Positions 1-7,712 of a stretch of DNA of 64,000 bases are shown in pieces. The stretch is from the NCBI RefSeq assembly GCF_003687725.1, contig NZ_RDOJ01000003.1:189605-253604 (forward strand), in the 5' to 3' direction. Source of the stretch: Faecalibacter macacae. GTDB lineage: Bacteria > Bacteroidota > Bacteroidia > Flavobacteriales > Weeksellaceae. Every line of letters begins with the position of its first letter. Within the stretch, counting starts at the first letter, position 1. The notes beneath the pieces were generated by a model. The model was not told where the DNA came from, made no database searches, and saw only the letters and a list, made by a program, of their open reading frames with translations. Made by a program: the position numbers and the translations under genes.

Positions 1-338
1 GAACTTGAATTTAATCGAAATGTAATTTGCTTCTTCTGTATTTTAATCGTTTGATTTGAGTTTAAATCGTCTTTAAAGACGGTATCCATCGCATTTACTT
101 GTGGAGTAAGAAAACCAATAGCTGATAAAGCGATGATGTTGTAAATACTCTTTAACGGATTAGAATCTTTTAATAGATCTTCATTAAAAATACCACATGT
201 AATATTATTCTCCTTTATTTTATTTATCGCATCTGATTTACTTAAGGCGGATAAATCAGGAATTTGATGATCGCATTTTGAACAGTAATTATTTTGTGAT
301 AATTTTTCTGAGCATGGTTTATTAATTATGATTTTCAT
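1..338 (-). CDS. Partial exported/regulatory-type protein with N-terminal Cys motif (C-terminus beyond window)
   Basis: Minus-strand reading frame opening at the ATG complementary to 336-338 and staying open for 112 codons to the window edge. The translation starts MKIIINKPCSEKLSQNNYCS and contains C-x2-C near residues 19-22 and a CGIFN segment near residue 49. A short hydrophobic stretch follows (about residues 63-78). This layout recalls a common family in flavobacteria whose members begin with a conserved PC...FC..C...CGRF block, then one membrane segment, sometimes followed by a carboxypeptidase-regulatory-like domain. That relation is from memory of the family pattern, and the function is unknown. 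The C-terminal part lies outside the window, so the domain content cannot be judged. Confidence 0.6.
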   Translation of the reverse strand, partial: MKIIINKPCSEKLSQNNYCSKCDHQIPDLSALSKSDAINKIKENNITCGIFNEDLLKDSNPLKSIYNIIALSAIGFLTPQVNAMDTVFKDDLNSNQTIKIQKKQITFRLNSS

Positions 339-413
339 CTTAAACATTTTTAGGATTCTGTTATTAAGATGCATATTTCATAAATAAGGTTGGATAGTAA
401 ATGTTATAAAATT

Positions 414-448
414 AAAAAAGCTCAAGAAAATAAATTCTTGAGCTTTTT
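414..448 (-). terminator. Rho-independent terminator of the tRNA array
   Basis: Perfect 9-bp inverted repeat (420-428 with 435-443, loop of 6) flanked by A-run 414-419, which gives the U-tract on the minus strand. A T-run on the other side makes it symmetrical. It lies 7 bp beyond the last tRNA. Confidence 0.8.
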
Positions 449-454
449 GCCTTG

Positions 455-538
455 TACCTCAGGCGGGACTTGAACCCGCACGTCCTAATGGACACAGGAT
501 TTTAAGTCCTGCGTGTCTACCAATTCCACCACCAAGGC
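455..538 (-). tRNA. tRNA-Leu (anticodon UAA), copy 1
   Basis: Class II tRNA of 84 nt. Acceptor stem GCCUUGG pairs with CUGAGGU, discriminator A. The anticodon stem CAGGA/UCCUG encloses a loop with UAA. A long variable arm is formed by GUCC/GGAC around AUUA. The 3' CCA is not encoded. It differs from the copy at 666-749 only in the variable arm. Confidence 0.95.
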
Positions 539-559
539 ATCCAACTTTAGTAAAGTTAG

Positions 560-632
560 AGCGGGAAACGAGACTCGAACTCGCAACATTCAGCTTGGAA
601 GGCTGACGCTCTACCAATTGAGCTATTCCCGC
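560..632 (-). tRNA. tRNA-Gly (anticodon UCC)
   Basis: A 73-nt cloverleaf with acceptor GCGGGAA pairing with UUCCCGC and discriminator U. The anticodon stem UCAGC/GCUGA surrounds a loop with UCC. GUUCGAGUC forms the T arm. CCA is not encoded. Spacer of 21 nt to the downstream tRNA-Leu. Confidence 0.95.
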
Positions 633-665
633 AGTGTTGAAAGTATAAATTAATTTTAAAAAAAG

Positions 666-749
666 TACCTCAGGCGGGACTTGAACCCGCACGCTCTAAT
701 GAGCACAGGATTTTAAGTCCTGCGTGTCTACCAATTCCACCACCAAGGC
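666..749 (-). tRNA. tRNA-Leu (anticodon UAA), copy 2
   Basis: 84-nt class II tRNA, identical to the copy at 455-538 except in the variable arm, where GUCC/GGAC is replaced by GCUC/GAGC. Both strands of the arm changed so that pairing is kept, as expected for a functional duplicate. Confidence 0.95.
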
Positions 750-781
750 AAAATTAATTTATATTTTCTGTTATTTCAAAG

Positions 782-854
782 AGCGAGAAACGGGGCTCGA
801 ACCCGCGACCTCAACCTTGGCAAGGTTGCGCTCTACCAGCTGAGCTATTCTCGC
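782..854 (-). tRNA. tRNA-Gly (anticodon GCC)
   Basis: 73-nt cloverleaf with acceptor GCGAGAA/UUCUCGC, discriminator U and anticodon stem CAACC/GGUUG around a loop with GCC. It is the first gene of the leftward array, immediately downstream of the promoter at 865-897. Confidence 0.95.
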
Positions 855-864
855 AAATGGAGTG

Positions 865-897
865 CAAATATATAAAATCAATTTTTAACTTTCCAAA
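865..897 (-). promoter_or_regulatory. Promoter of the tRNA array
   Basis: On the minus strand TTTGG (893-897), a 20-bp spacer and TATATTTG (865-872) match the Bacteroidota housekeeping promoter. The predicted start at about 861 leaves only a few bases before the first tRNA at 854. Confidence 0.75.
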
Positions 898-941
898 TTA
901 AAATCGAAAAAAGATTAAAAAATATTTGCACTCTAATTTAA

Positions 942-1826
942 TTAGTTGATAGGCATTAACATATCAACAACTTCTTTTAGTTTGTTTTTCATCTTTGTAC
1001 GATGAACGATCATATCTACAAATCCTTTTTCTAATAAGAATTCAGAAGTTTGGAACCCTTCTGGTAAATCGCGACCGATTGTTTCTTTAATTACACGAGG
1101 TCCTGCAAATCCGATTAACGCACCTGGCTCTGCCATAATAACATCACCAATTGATCCGAAAGAGGCAGTAATACCACCAAAAGATGGATTCGTTAAAATC
1201 GTAATGTATGGAATTTGGTGATCAGATAACTGAACTAATTTTGCTTCTACTTTTGCTAATTGCATTAAAGAGATAGCAGCTTCCATCATACGAGCTCCTC
1301 CAGATTGTGTAATGATAACAAATGGAACTTTATGTTTGATACTATAATCAATTGCACGTGCAATTTTTTCTCCCATTACAGATCCTAAAGAACCACCGAT
1401 AAATTTAAAATCCATACAAGAGATTACGATATCTCTCCCGTTAACTTTTCCTACACCATTACGGATAGAATCTGTTAAACCTGTTTTCTTTTTAATTGAT
1501 TTTAATCTATCAACGTATGGTTGTGTATCTGTCCAATTTAATGGGTCTTTACTTTGTACGTTAGCGTCTAACTCTGTGTATTTTCCGTCATCAAATAAGA
1601 TTTCGAAATATTCTTCAGAACCGATTTGTACGTGGTGATCGTCCTCTGGGCTAACATAACAATTTGCTTTTAACTCTTCTGTTTCAATAATTTTACCAGA
1701 TGGAGTTTTATACCATAATCCTTTCTGAACATCTTTTTTAGACTCAGTAGGAGTAGTGATATTCTTTTTACGTCTTATAAACCAAGGCATACTTTCTTTA
1801 TTTTTATGTGGGTTAGAATCAGTCAT
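942..1826 (-). CDS. accD: Acetyl-CoA carboxylase carboxyltransferase subunit beta
   Basis: Beta subunit of the carboxyltransferase that moves the carboxyl group from biotin carrier protein to acetyl-CoA, the first step of fatty acid synthesis; it acts with AccA in the cytoplasm. The crotonase-type core is clear: SGGARMMEA (about residues 175-183) and GFAGPRVI (239-246). The N-terminal zinc ribbon of the family is degenerate: the positions of the two CxxC pairs read TPSG (41-44) and SPED (59-62), so no metal site remains. An inner start at 1790 (MPWFIRRKK) matches the usual flavobacterial N-terminus and may be the real one. It lies 15 bp behind fbaA and is probably co-transcribed with it. Confidence 0.95.
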   Translation of the reverse strand: MTDSNPHKNKESMPWFIRRKKNITTPTESKKDVQKGLWYKTPSGKIIETEELKANCYVSPEDDHHVQIGSEEYFEILFDDGKYTELDANVQSKDPLNWTDTQPYVDRLKSIKKKTGLTDSIRNGVGKVNGRDIVISCMDFKFIGGSLGSVMGEKIARAIDYSIKHKVPFVIITQSGGARMMEAAISLMQLAKVEAKLVQLSDHQIPYITILTNPSFGGITASFGSIGDVIMAEPGALIGFAGPRVIKETIGRDLPEGFQTSEFLLEKGFVDMIVHRTKMKNKLKEVVDMLMPIN

Positions 1827-1841
1827 TGCTGCACCAATGAA

Positions 1842-2909
1842 TTATCCTAAAGTGTTTACATTATTTAGATCGTGGAAAGCTTGAATCATTCTTTCTTTGA
1901 ATGAAACTTCACCTGCACGTAACCATACACGTGGGTCGTAGTATTTTTTGTTAGGAACTTCAGCTCCTTCTGGGTTACCAATTTGTCCTTGTAAATATGC
2001 AGCATTAGCATCGAAGTATTTACGTACTCCTTCCATGTATGCATATTGTAGGTCTGTATCGATATTCATTTTGATAACTCCATAGCTGATAGCTTCTCTA
2101 ATTTCTTCTAATGTTGATCCGGATCCTCCGTGGAAAACGAAATCTACATCTTTTTCAACTCCGTATTTTTCTTGAATGAATTTTTGAGAATTGTCTAAAA
2201 TTTTTGGTGTTAATACAACATTTCCTGGTTTGTAAACTCCGTGTACGTTACCAAAAGCTGCAGCAATCCAGAAATTATCTGATACAGATTTTAAATTTTC
2301 GTATACATAAGCAACTTCTTCCGGTTGTGTGTATAATAAAGAGTTATCAACATTAGAATTGTCAACACCATCTTCTTCACCACCTGTGATACCTAATTCC
2401 ATCTCTAAAGTCATTCCGATTTTAGACATTCTTTCTAAGTATCTTTTACAAGTTTCAACATTTTCTTCTAATGGCTCTTCAGATAAATCTAACATATGAG
2501 AAGAGTATAATGTTTTCCCTGTTTTGTTATAGAAATCTTCGTTAGCATCCATTATACCATCAATCCATGGTAATAATTTCTTTGCACAGTGATCTGTATG
2601 TAAAATAACAGTTGCACCGTATGCTTCTGCTAATTCGTGGATATGTTTTGCTCCAGCAATAGCGCCTTTAATAGCTGCTACATGCCCCTCAGCTTTTAAT
2701 CCTTTACCTGCATTGTAAACAGCTCCTCCATTTGAGTATTGAATGATAACAGGAGCATTAGCTTCAACTGCTGCTTCCATTGCTGCATTAACAGAAGAAG
2801 ATCCAGTTACATTACATGCTGGTAATGCGTATTGATTTGCTTTTGCATCTTTTATAATCTCTTGGACTAAAGCTCCGGTTGCTACTCCGGCAGGAAATTT
2901 TCTACTCAT
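1842..2909 (-). CDS. fbaA: Class II fructose-bisphosphate aldolase
   Basis: Zinc-dependent aldolase that cleaves or forms fructose 1,6-bisphosphate in glycolysis and gluconeogenesis. Its 355 residues match the long FbaA-type class II enzymes. The HTDHC motif (104-108) holds the catalytic Asp and a zinc-binding His. NVHGVYKPG near residue 222 and FHGGSGS near 260 supply further zinc and phosphate ligands. ATG start at 2909. First gene of a likely fbaA-accD operon driven by the TATCTTTG box at 2930-2937. Confidence 0.96.
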   Translation of the reverse strand: MSRKFPAGVATGALVQEIIKDAKANQYALPACNVTGSSSVNAAMEAAVEANAPVIIQYSNGGAVYNAGKGLKAEGHVAAIKGAIAGAKHIHELAEAYGATVILHTDHCAKKLLPWIDGIMDANEDFYNKTGKTLYSSHMLDLSEEPLEENVETCKRYLERMSKIGMTLEMELGITGGEEDGVDNSNVDNSLLYTQPEEVAYVYENLKSVSDNFWIAAAFGNVHGVYKPGNVVLTPKILDNSQKFIQEKYGVEKDVDFVFHGGSGSTLEEIREAISYGVIKMNIDTDLQYAYMEGVRKYFDANAAYLQGQIGNPEGAEVPNKKYYDPRVWLRAGEVSFKERMIQAFHDLNNVNTLG

Positions 2910-2929
2910 TGTGTTTTATTTTAGTTAAA

Positions 2930-2937
2930 CAAAGATA
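2930..2937 (-). promoter_or_regulatory. -7 box for fbaA-accD
   Basis: TATCTTTG on the minus strand; predicted start at about 2926 gives a 17-nt leader to the fbaA ATG. No clear -33 TTTG is seen at the right spacing. The box sits in the 36-bp gap behind tamL. Confidence 0.5.
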
Positions 2938-2945
2938 TGTTTTTT

Positions 2946-5624
2946 TTAGAATGGATAATTAATTCCGAAGTGTAATCTTGGTTTTAAAATATTAAAGTTA
3001 TCGAATTGCCAACGATCACCTTCTTGATATGCTGGATTATAAAGCTTATATCCTAAGTCAAAACGAACAATAGCAAAGTTACCAATGTGCATTCTAAGTC
3101 CTACACCAGTTCCTATACCAAATTGTTTATAAAATTCGTCGAATTTGAATTTATATTCAGCGCGGTCATTAGTAACAGACCAAATATTACCAGCATCTAA
3201 GAAATAAGCGACTTCAAACATATCAGTCATTCGGTAACGATATTCAGCATTAAAAAGTAACTTCATACTTTCGAAAGCTAAACTTTCTCGGTCAACATCT
3301 GTCATCGCAGGACGATCTGCAGGTCCTAAAGTCAATGGCCACCAACCACGGACATCATTAGATCCACCAGCTGAATAACTACGAACGAAAGGAGTGAAAT
3401 CTGTATTTCCGTAAGGCTTAATAATTCCGAAAGCTCCTCTTGTAGCTACTTCCGAGTTTAAACCAAGTTTCCATTTTTTACGAACTTCTAAATCAAATTT
3501 TATGAATTGAGAATATGGAATTCCGAATACCATTCCGGTTTCATTTCCTAATTCATCATAACCTTTATTAAACCCAAAAGCTTTGTCTAAGGCGTTTAAT
3601 AAATTACCTGCCAATTCGATTCTAGCCGATCCGTACCAAGGATTCGGAACTGTACGGAAGGCATTTTCTTGGTTGTATGTAAATTGATAAATAAACGAGT
3701 TGATTAATACATTTTGTGATATACTTGCTTTACGATACAACATATCTTCAAAAGCAACATAATTTTTAGCGCTTTCTCCAGTTAATGAATTTCGATATCC
3801 CATATCTTCTTGGATAATTTCGGTCATTTCATCATCTGTGATTAATCCATTATTATAATCATTTTGGTATGTATTATTATATTCGAAATAATCATCAATT
3901 ACGATGTTTTTTCGATCATTATCAGCTTGGAAAATTGTATAATAACGGTCTTTTTTGGAGTTGTTAACAAATTCTGTATTAAAAATAGATAATTTATGTT
4001 GAAACTCGCCACTTGTAATATCCATATCTAATCCGAAACCATAAGAAACACGGTCTAATCCAACATTGCGTTGAGTACTCGCATTCATACGAATGTATGA
4101 TTCTGAAACGAATCTTCTTGGAATCCAATTTTCTATAAATTTTGGAGCAAGTAAATAAGGTAATTTTAAGCGAGTTTCTAAAGCTATTTCGTATGCATTT
4201 AAAAATTTATCACTGTCAGTAAAATCTTTATCAACTGATCCTAAATTTCCTTTTAAAGTAGTTTCTAAATTTTCGCCACCACCAAATAAATTACGTGTTG
4301 TTAACGTAACTCCGGGAGAGATTGCGAAATTCATGTACTGAGAAGCGTAACTTTCAAAGAAAAGGTTTAAATCATATTTCTTTTTAGGTGTGAAATATAC
4401 ATTTACATCTAATAAAGAATCACGACGAATTACATCGAACTTATGCAAGTTTAAATTTTCTCTTTTGAAGATATTTCGCTTCGTTTGGATTTCTTGTCTT
4501 TGTCTAAACGTTTGTCCTGGTCGAATTACAAATGCATCTGTATAGTAACGAGGCTTGTATTTTTTTTCGCCTATATAATTAATTGTGTAACCATCATATT
4601 CTTCTGAATTAATAGAATCATAATTGATGTTATTATTAGATCTTGCATCTGTATAAACGTTGATGTTTCCCCAATTATATTTTAAAAATTGTTTAGTACT
4701 ATCTTTTACTAAAGTATCCTGAACAAATTTATCTATGAACAAAGTGACATCAAGTCGTTTATTACTTTTTAGGGTATCGGCTTCAAAATATAAATCTTCT
4801 CCTGAATCATTAAAATCGTAGTATCCTCGGTTTTTTAATAAATCGACAATACGATCACGTTCAGCCTCGAAGTTATCTAAATTGTATTGTTTTCCTGTAA
4901 CAACCTTAGATTCGGACATATAATTGGTGCGAACTATTTTTCGTTTACCAAATAAGTTGATACCATTAAACTGATCACGATCTTCCGTTAATAATTCTTT
5001 AATATCCTTGTCTGATATTTTATTGTTGAAAGTTTCGATGTAAGAAGGTTCGCCTAATTCAATATTATAATTTGTTTCAGCTTTTTTAGACTTATCATTT
5101 TTATCGTAATCAACCTTAACTTTCGAATCGAAATATCCTTTATCCTGAAAAAGTCGATTTAAATTTTCTGCTGAAAATTCAGATAATTCTTCATCTAATA
5201 AAACTGGAGCTTCACCTTTATTATAAAAAAAACGTTCTTTCCAAAGGTTATGTCCTACGTATTGTGGAAGATTATTTTTAATTAATAAACTATCTAAAAG
5301 TTTTTGATTTCTTAAGTTATCATCAGTACGATAATATTCTTCAAAAGTTTGATCTAATTCTTTAGGAGACCAATTGTAAACCCATTGCCATAGCGGAATG
5401 ATTCCAAGAAATTTTGCTGCAGGTTTTTGTTTTACATATTCACTCAGTTCAGTATCAATAATTTTTTTCTTTTTCTTGATATCTGGATCTGTGTCATCGT
5501 ATTCAAAATTATTCTTCACGAATAAGTACTCACCTTCAGGAACTTTCCCAGTTGTACTACAACCAGAGAAAATTAAAGTTAAGCTATAGATAAGTGCTAT
5601 ATTTGCAGTGATTTTTTTACGCAT
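2946..5624 (-). CDS. tamL: Omp85-family outer membrane lipoprotein, TamL type
   Basis: BamA/TamA-family surface antigen. From the chosen ATG at 5624 it has 892 residues, starting MRKKITANIALIYS and ending a lipoprotein signal at SGCS (Cys22), so it should be lipid-anchored. POTRA-like alpha/beta repeats fill the first half, with LFGKRKI and FEADTLKSN segments. The second half is rich in alternating beta strands and ends in NYPF, with the terminal aromatic residue typical of outer-membrane barrels. TamA homologues carrying a lipoprotein signal are a Bacteroidota speciality (TamL), thought to work with TamB in outer-membrane assembly; no tamB lies in the window. A TTG at 5639 would extend it by five residues but seems less likely. 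Its start codon is only 5 bp from that of the divergent methyltransferase. Confidence 0.88.
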   Translation of the reverse strand: MRKKITANIALIYSLTLIFSGCSTTGKVPEGEYLFVKNNFEYDDTDPDIKKKKKIIDTELSEYVKQKPAAKFLGIIPLWQWVYNWSPKELDQTFEEYYRTDDNLRNQKLLDSLLIKNNLPQYVGHNLWKERFFYNKGEAPVLLDEELSEFSAENLNRLFQDKGYFDSKVKVDYDKNDKSKKAETNYNIELGEPSYIETFNNKISDKDIKELLTEDRDQFNGINLFGKRKIVRTNYMSESKVVTGKQYNLDNFEAERDRIVDLLKNRGYYDFNDSGEDLYFEADTLKSNKRLDVTLFIDKFVQDTLVKDSTKQFLKYNWGNINVYTDARSNNNINYDSINSEEYDGYTINYIGEKKYKPRYYTDAFVIRPGQTFRQRQEIQTKRNIFKRENLNLHKFDVIRRDSLLDVNVYFTPKKKYDLNLFFESYASQYMNFAISPGVTLTTRNLFGGGENLETTLKGNLGSVDKDFTDSDKFLNAYEIALETRLKLPYLLAPKFIENWIPRRFVSESYIRMNASTQRNVGLDRVSYGFGLDMDITSGEFQHKLSIFNTEFVNNSKKDRYYTIFQADNDRKNIVIDDYFEYNNTYQNDYNNGLITDDEMTEIIQEDMGYRNSLTGESAKNYVAFEDMLYRKASISQNVLINSFIYQFTYNQENAFRTVPNPWYGSARIELAGNLLNALDKAFGFNKGYDELGNETGMVFGIPYSQFIKFDLEVRKKWKLGLNSEVATRGAFGIIKPYGNTDFTPFVRSYSAGGSNDVRGWWPLTLGPADRPAMTDVDRESLAFESMKLLFNAEYRYRMTDMFEVAYFLDAGNIWSVTNDRAEYKFKFDEFYKQFGIGTGVGLRMHIGNFAIVRFDLGYKLYNPAYQEGDRWQFDNFNILKPRLHFGINYPF
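5598..5605 (+). promoter_or_regulatory. -7 box for the SpoU methyltransferase gene
   Basis: TATATTTG 24 bp ahead of the ATG at 5630, placing the start near 5609. It lies inside the 5' coding end of the divergent tamL gene. No good -33 element is seen. Confidence 0.5.
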
Positions 5625-5629
5625 AAAAT

Positions 5630-6373
5630 ATGTTATCAAATAACGTTATAAAAATAATAACTTCTTTAGGTTCTAAAAAATATAGACAAAAATATAATTT
5701 GTTTGTCGTAGAAGGTGTTAAAAATATAGGTGAAGTTATAAAAAGTTCAATAAAAGTTAAAGAATTATTTATTACAGAAGACTTATGGCCTGAAGAGGAG
5801 TCAATTAAAAAAACAATAATAGACGATAAGGATTTAAAGAAAATTAGCTATTTAACAACTCCAAATGTTGGTTTAGCTTTATGTGAGCTACCAAATAATC
5901 CAGAATTGAAAGATTTTGAAGGGTTAGCAATTGCTTTAGATGATATTCGTGATCCAGGAAATTTAGGTACAATTGTACGATTAGCAGATTGGTTTGGGAT
6001 AGAACATGTTTTATGTACGAAGGAATCTGTTGATTTATACAACCCTAAAGTAATTATGTCTACAATGGGTTCTTTTTCGCGAGTTAATGTGCATTATATA
6101 GACTTACAAGATTACTTAAAAAACTATAATGGAAATATATTTGGAACTTTTATGGAAGGTGAATCTATTTACGAAAATGAACTCCCACAAGAAGGAATTT
6201 TAGTAATGGGTAATGAAGCAAATGGAATTTCCAAAGAAATAGAAAATTTAACCACTCATAAAATAAGTATTCCATTTTTTGGAAAGAAGGGTAATACAGA
6301 AAGTTTGAATGTTGCTGTAGCTACAAGTGTGATTTTGGGTGAGTTTAAATCTCAGCTTTCGAAGAAAAATTAA
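5630..6373 (+). CDS. TrmH/SpoU-family RNA 2'-O-methyltransferase
   Basis: SAM-dependent methyltransferase of the SPOUT fold that would methylate a ribose 2'-OH in rRNA or tRNA. All three SpoU motifs are present: DDIRDPGNLGTIVRLADWFG (motif 1, near residues 104-123), ILVMGNEANGIS (motif 2, near 189) and IPFFGKKGNTESLNVAVATS (motif 3, near 214). The N-terminal 95 residues form the small RNA-binding domain that begins with KYRQKYNLFVVEG. Its length of 247 is normal for the RlmB/TsnR-like branch. The exact target nucleotide cannot be told from sequence. Confidence 0.92.
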   Translation: MLSNNVIKIITSLGSKKYRQKYNLFVVEGVKNIGEVIKSSIKVKELFITEDLWPEEESIKKTIIDDKDLKKISYLTTPNVGLALCELPNNPELKDFEGLAIALDDIRDPGNLGTIVRLADWFGIEHVLCTKESVDLYNPKVIMSTMGSFSRVNVHYIDLQDYLKNYNGNIFGTFMEGESIYENELPQEGILVMGNEANGISKEIENLTTHKISIPFFGKKGNTESLNVAVATSVILGEFKSQLSKKN

Positions 6374-6401
6374 AACTTTATTAAAAAAAATCGAATTGTA
6401 G

Positions 6402-6430
6402 TTGACACAAAAAAATATTATTTAATTTAG
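6402..6430 (+). promoter_or_regulatory. Promoter of the serine hydrolase gene
   Basis: TTG (6402-6404), 18-bp spacer and TAATTTAG (6423-6430, one mismatch to TAnnTTTG). The predicted start near 6434 gives a 30-nt leader. Confidence 0.45.
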
Positions 6431-6463
6431 CCACTTAAGTTAGAAATTGGTTAAATAATTTAA

Positions 6464-7675
6464 ATGAAAATTTTAAGTGTCATTGCTGTTTCTCTTGCAT
6501 TAACTTTAGCGAGTTGTGGAAAAGAAACGAGTAAAGAAAGTACTAAAACGATCGACCCAAATGCACCACCAAGATACGATTCTATAGATTGGGGAAGCGA
6601 GACAAAACATCCTGTTTTAACAGCTGAACAATTAGAACATTATAAAAGTAGTGCTACAAAATTTTATAAAGAATTTTGGGAAAGATCAAATGTAAGTGGA
6701 GGATTGTTAATAGCTAAAAATGGTAAAATTGTTTTTGAACAATATTCAGGTTTAGCAAGTGTTGAAAAGAATATAGCAATTACTGCGGAAACTCCGATTC
6801 ATATTGCTTCAATTTCGAAGGTGTTGACAAGTATGGCTATCCTTAAACTTGTAGAAAAAAACAAGATTCAATTAGACCAAAAAGTAAATTCAATTTTACC
6901 TACTTTTCCTTACGAGGAAACAACAATTCGTCATTTACTAAATCACCGTAGTGGTTTGCCTAATTACGCAAATGTATTATGGGATATGAAATTGGAAGAC
7001 AGAGAAAATCCAATAACAAATCAACAGGTTTTAGATGTTTTTGCTGAACATAAAGTAGGACTTGTAAGAAATGTAAATACAGGTTTTTTCTATTCGAATA
7101 CGAATTATGTGATGTTGGCTTTAATTGTAGAAAAGATTCAGAAAATGCCTTTTCCGCAAGCAATGAAATACATGATTTTTGATCCGGTTGGAATGTCAAA
7201 TACATTTATCTTCGAATATGATAAACATAAAGATGAGGTTTCTGAATCTTATGGTTATAGAGGAACAAAGTGGGCTTGGGATCATTTAGATAAAACTTAT
7301 GGGGATAAGAATGTTTATTCGACTCCTCGAGATTTATTAAAATTAGATCAAGCGATGTATTCTGATAAATTTTTACCAAAAAAGATAAAAGATGAGGCAT
7401 TTAAAGGATATAGTTATGAATCGAAAGGTTATAAAAACTATGGTTTAGGAATGCGAATGTTAGAATACGAAAATGGTGAAAGGTTATTATACCACAATGG
7501 ATGGTGGCATGGAAATAATACTGTTTTTGTACATGATGTAAGAAATAGTTTCACTATTATCGCTTTAGGAAATAAACAAAATAAATCTATTTATAGTGCT
7601 TTTAGATTATCAGGATTACATGAAACGTATCCAATAAAATTACCAAATAAAGATTCTATAGATAATGTAGATTAA
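6464..7675 (+). CDS. Serine hydrolase lipoprotein (beta-lactamase class C / DD-peptidase fold)
   Basis: 403-residue periplasmic or surface enzyme with the three motifs of the class C beta-lactamase-like fold: S116-I-S-K119 (nucleophile and general base), Y-S-N near residue 211, and HNGWWHG near residue 345 standing for the KTG/HxG element. The N-terminus ends in LASC (Cys18), a lipobox. Members of this family include esterases, D-aminopeptidases and penicillin-binding proteins, so the substrate cannot be assigned; true beta-lactam hydrolysis is not implied. It stands alone between its own promoter and the terminator at 7681-7708. Confidence 0.88.
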   Translation: MKILSVIAVSLALTLASCGKETSKESTKTIDPNAPPRYDSIDWGSETKHPVLTAEQLEHYKSSATKFYKEFWERSNVSGGLLIAKNGKIVFEQYSGLASVEKNIAITAETPIHIASISKVLTSMAILKLVEKNKIQLDQKVNSILPTFPYEETTIRHLLNHRSGLPNYANVLWDMKLEDRENPITNQQVLDVFAEHKVGLVRNVNTGFFYSNTNYVMLALIVEKIQKMPFPQAMKYMIFDPVGMSNTFIFEYDKHKDEVSESYGYRGTKWAWDHLDKTYGDKNVYSTPRDLLKLDQAMYSDKFLPKKIKDEAFKGYSYESKGYKNYGLGMRMLEYENGERLLYHNGWWHGNNTVFVHDVRNSFTIIALGNKQNKSIYSAFRLSGLHETYPIKLPNKDSIDNVD

Positions 7676-7680
7676 AATAG

Positions 7681-7708
7681 AAAGCCATCTATAAAGATGG
7701 CTTTTTTT
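7681..7708. terminator. Bidirectional terminator between convergent genes
   Basis: Perfect 10-bp stem (7681-7690 with 7695-7704, loop ATAA) followed by T-run 7702-7708. It separates the serine hydrolase from the convergent T9SS protein gene. Confidence 0.85.
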
Positions 7709-7712
7709 ATGT

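Noticed and set aside
459-692. 77-codon minus-strand reading frame
   Set aside because: It lies across two tRNA genes and their spacer; the tRNAs explain the sequence fully.
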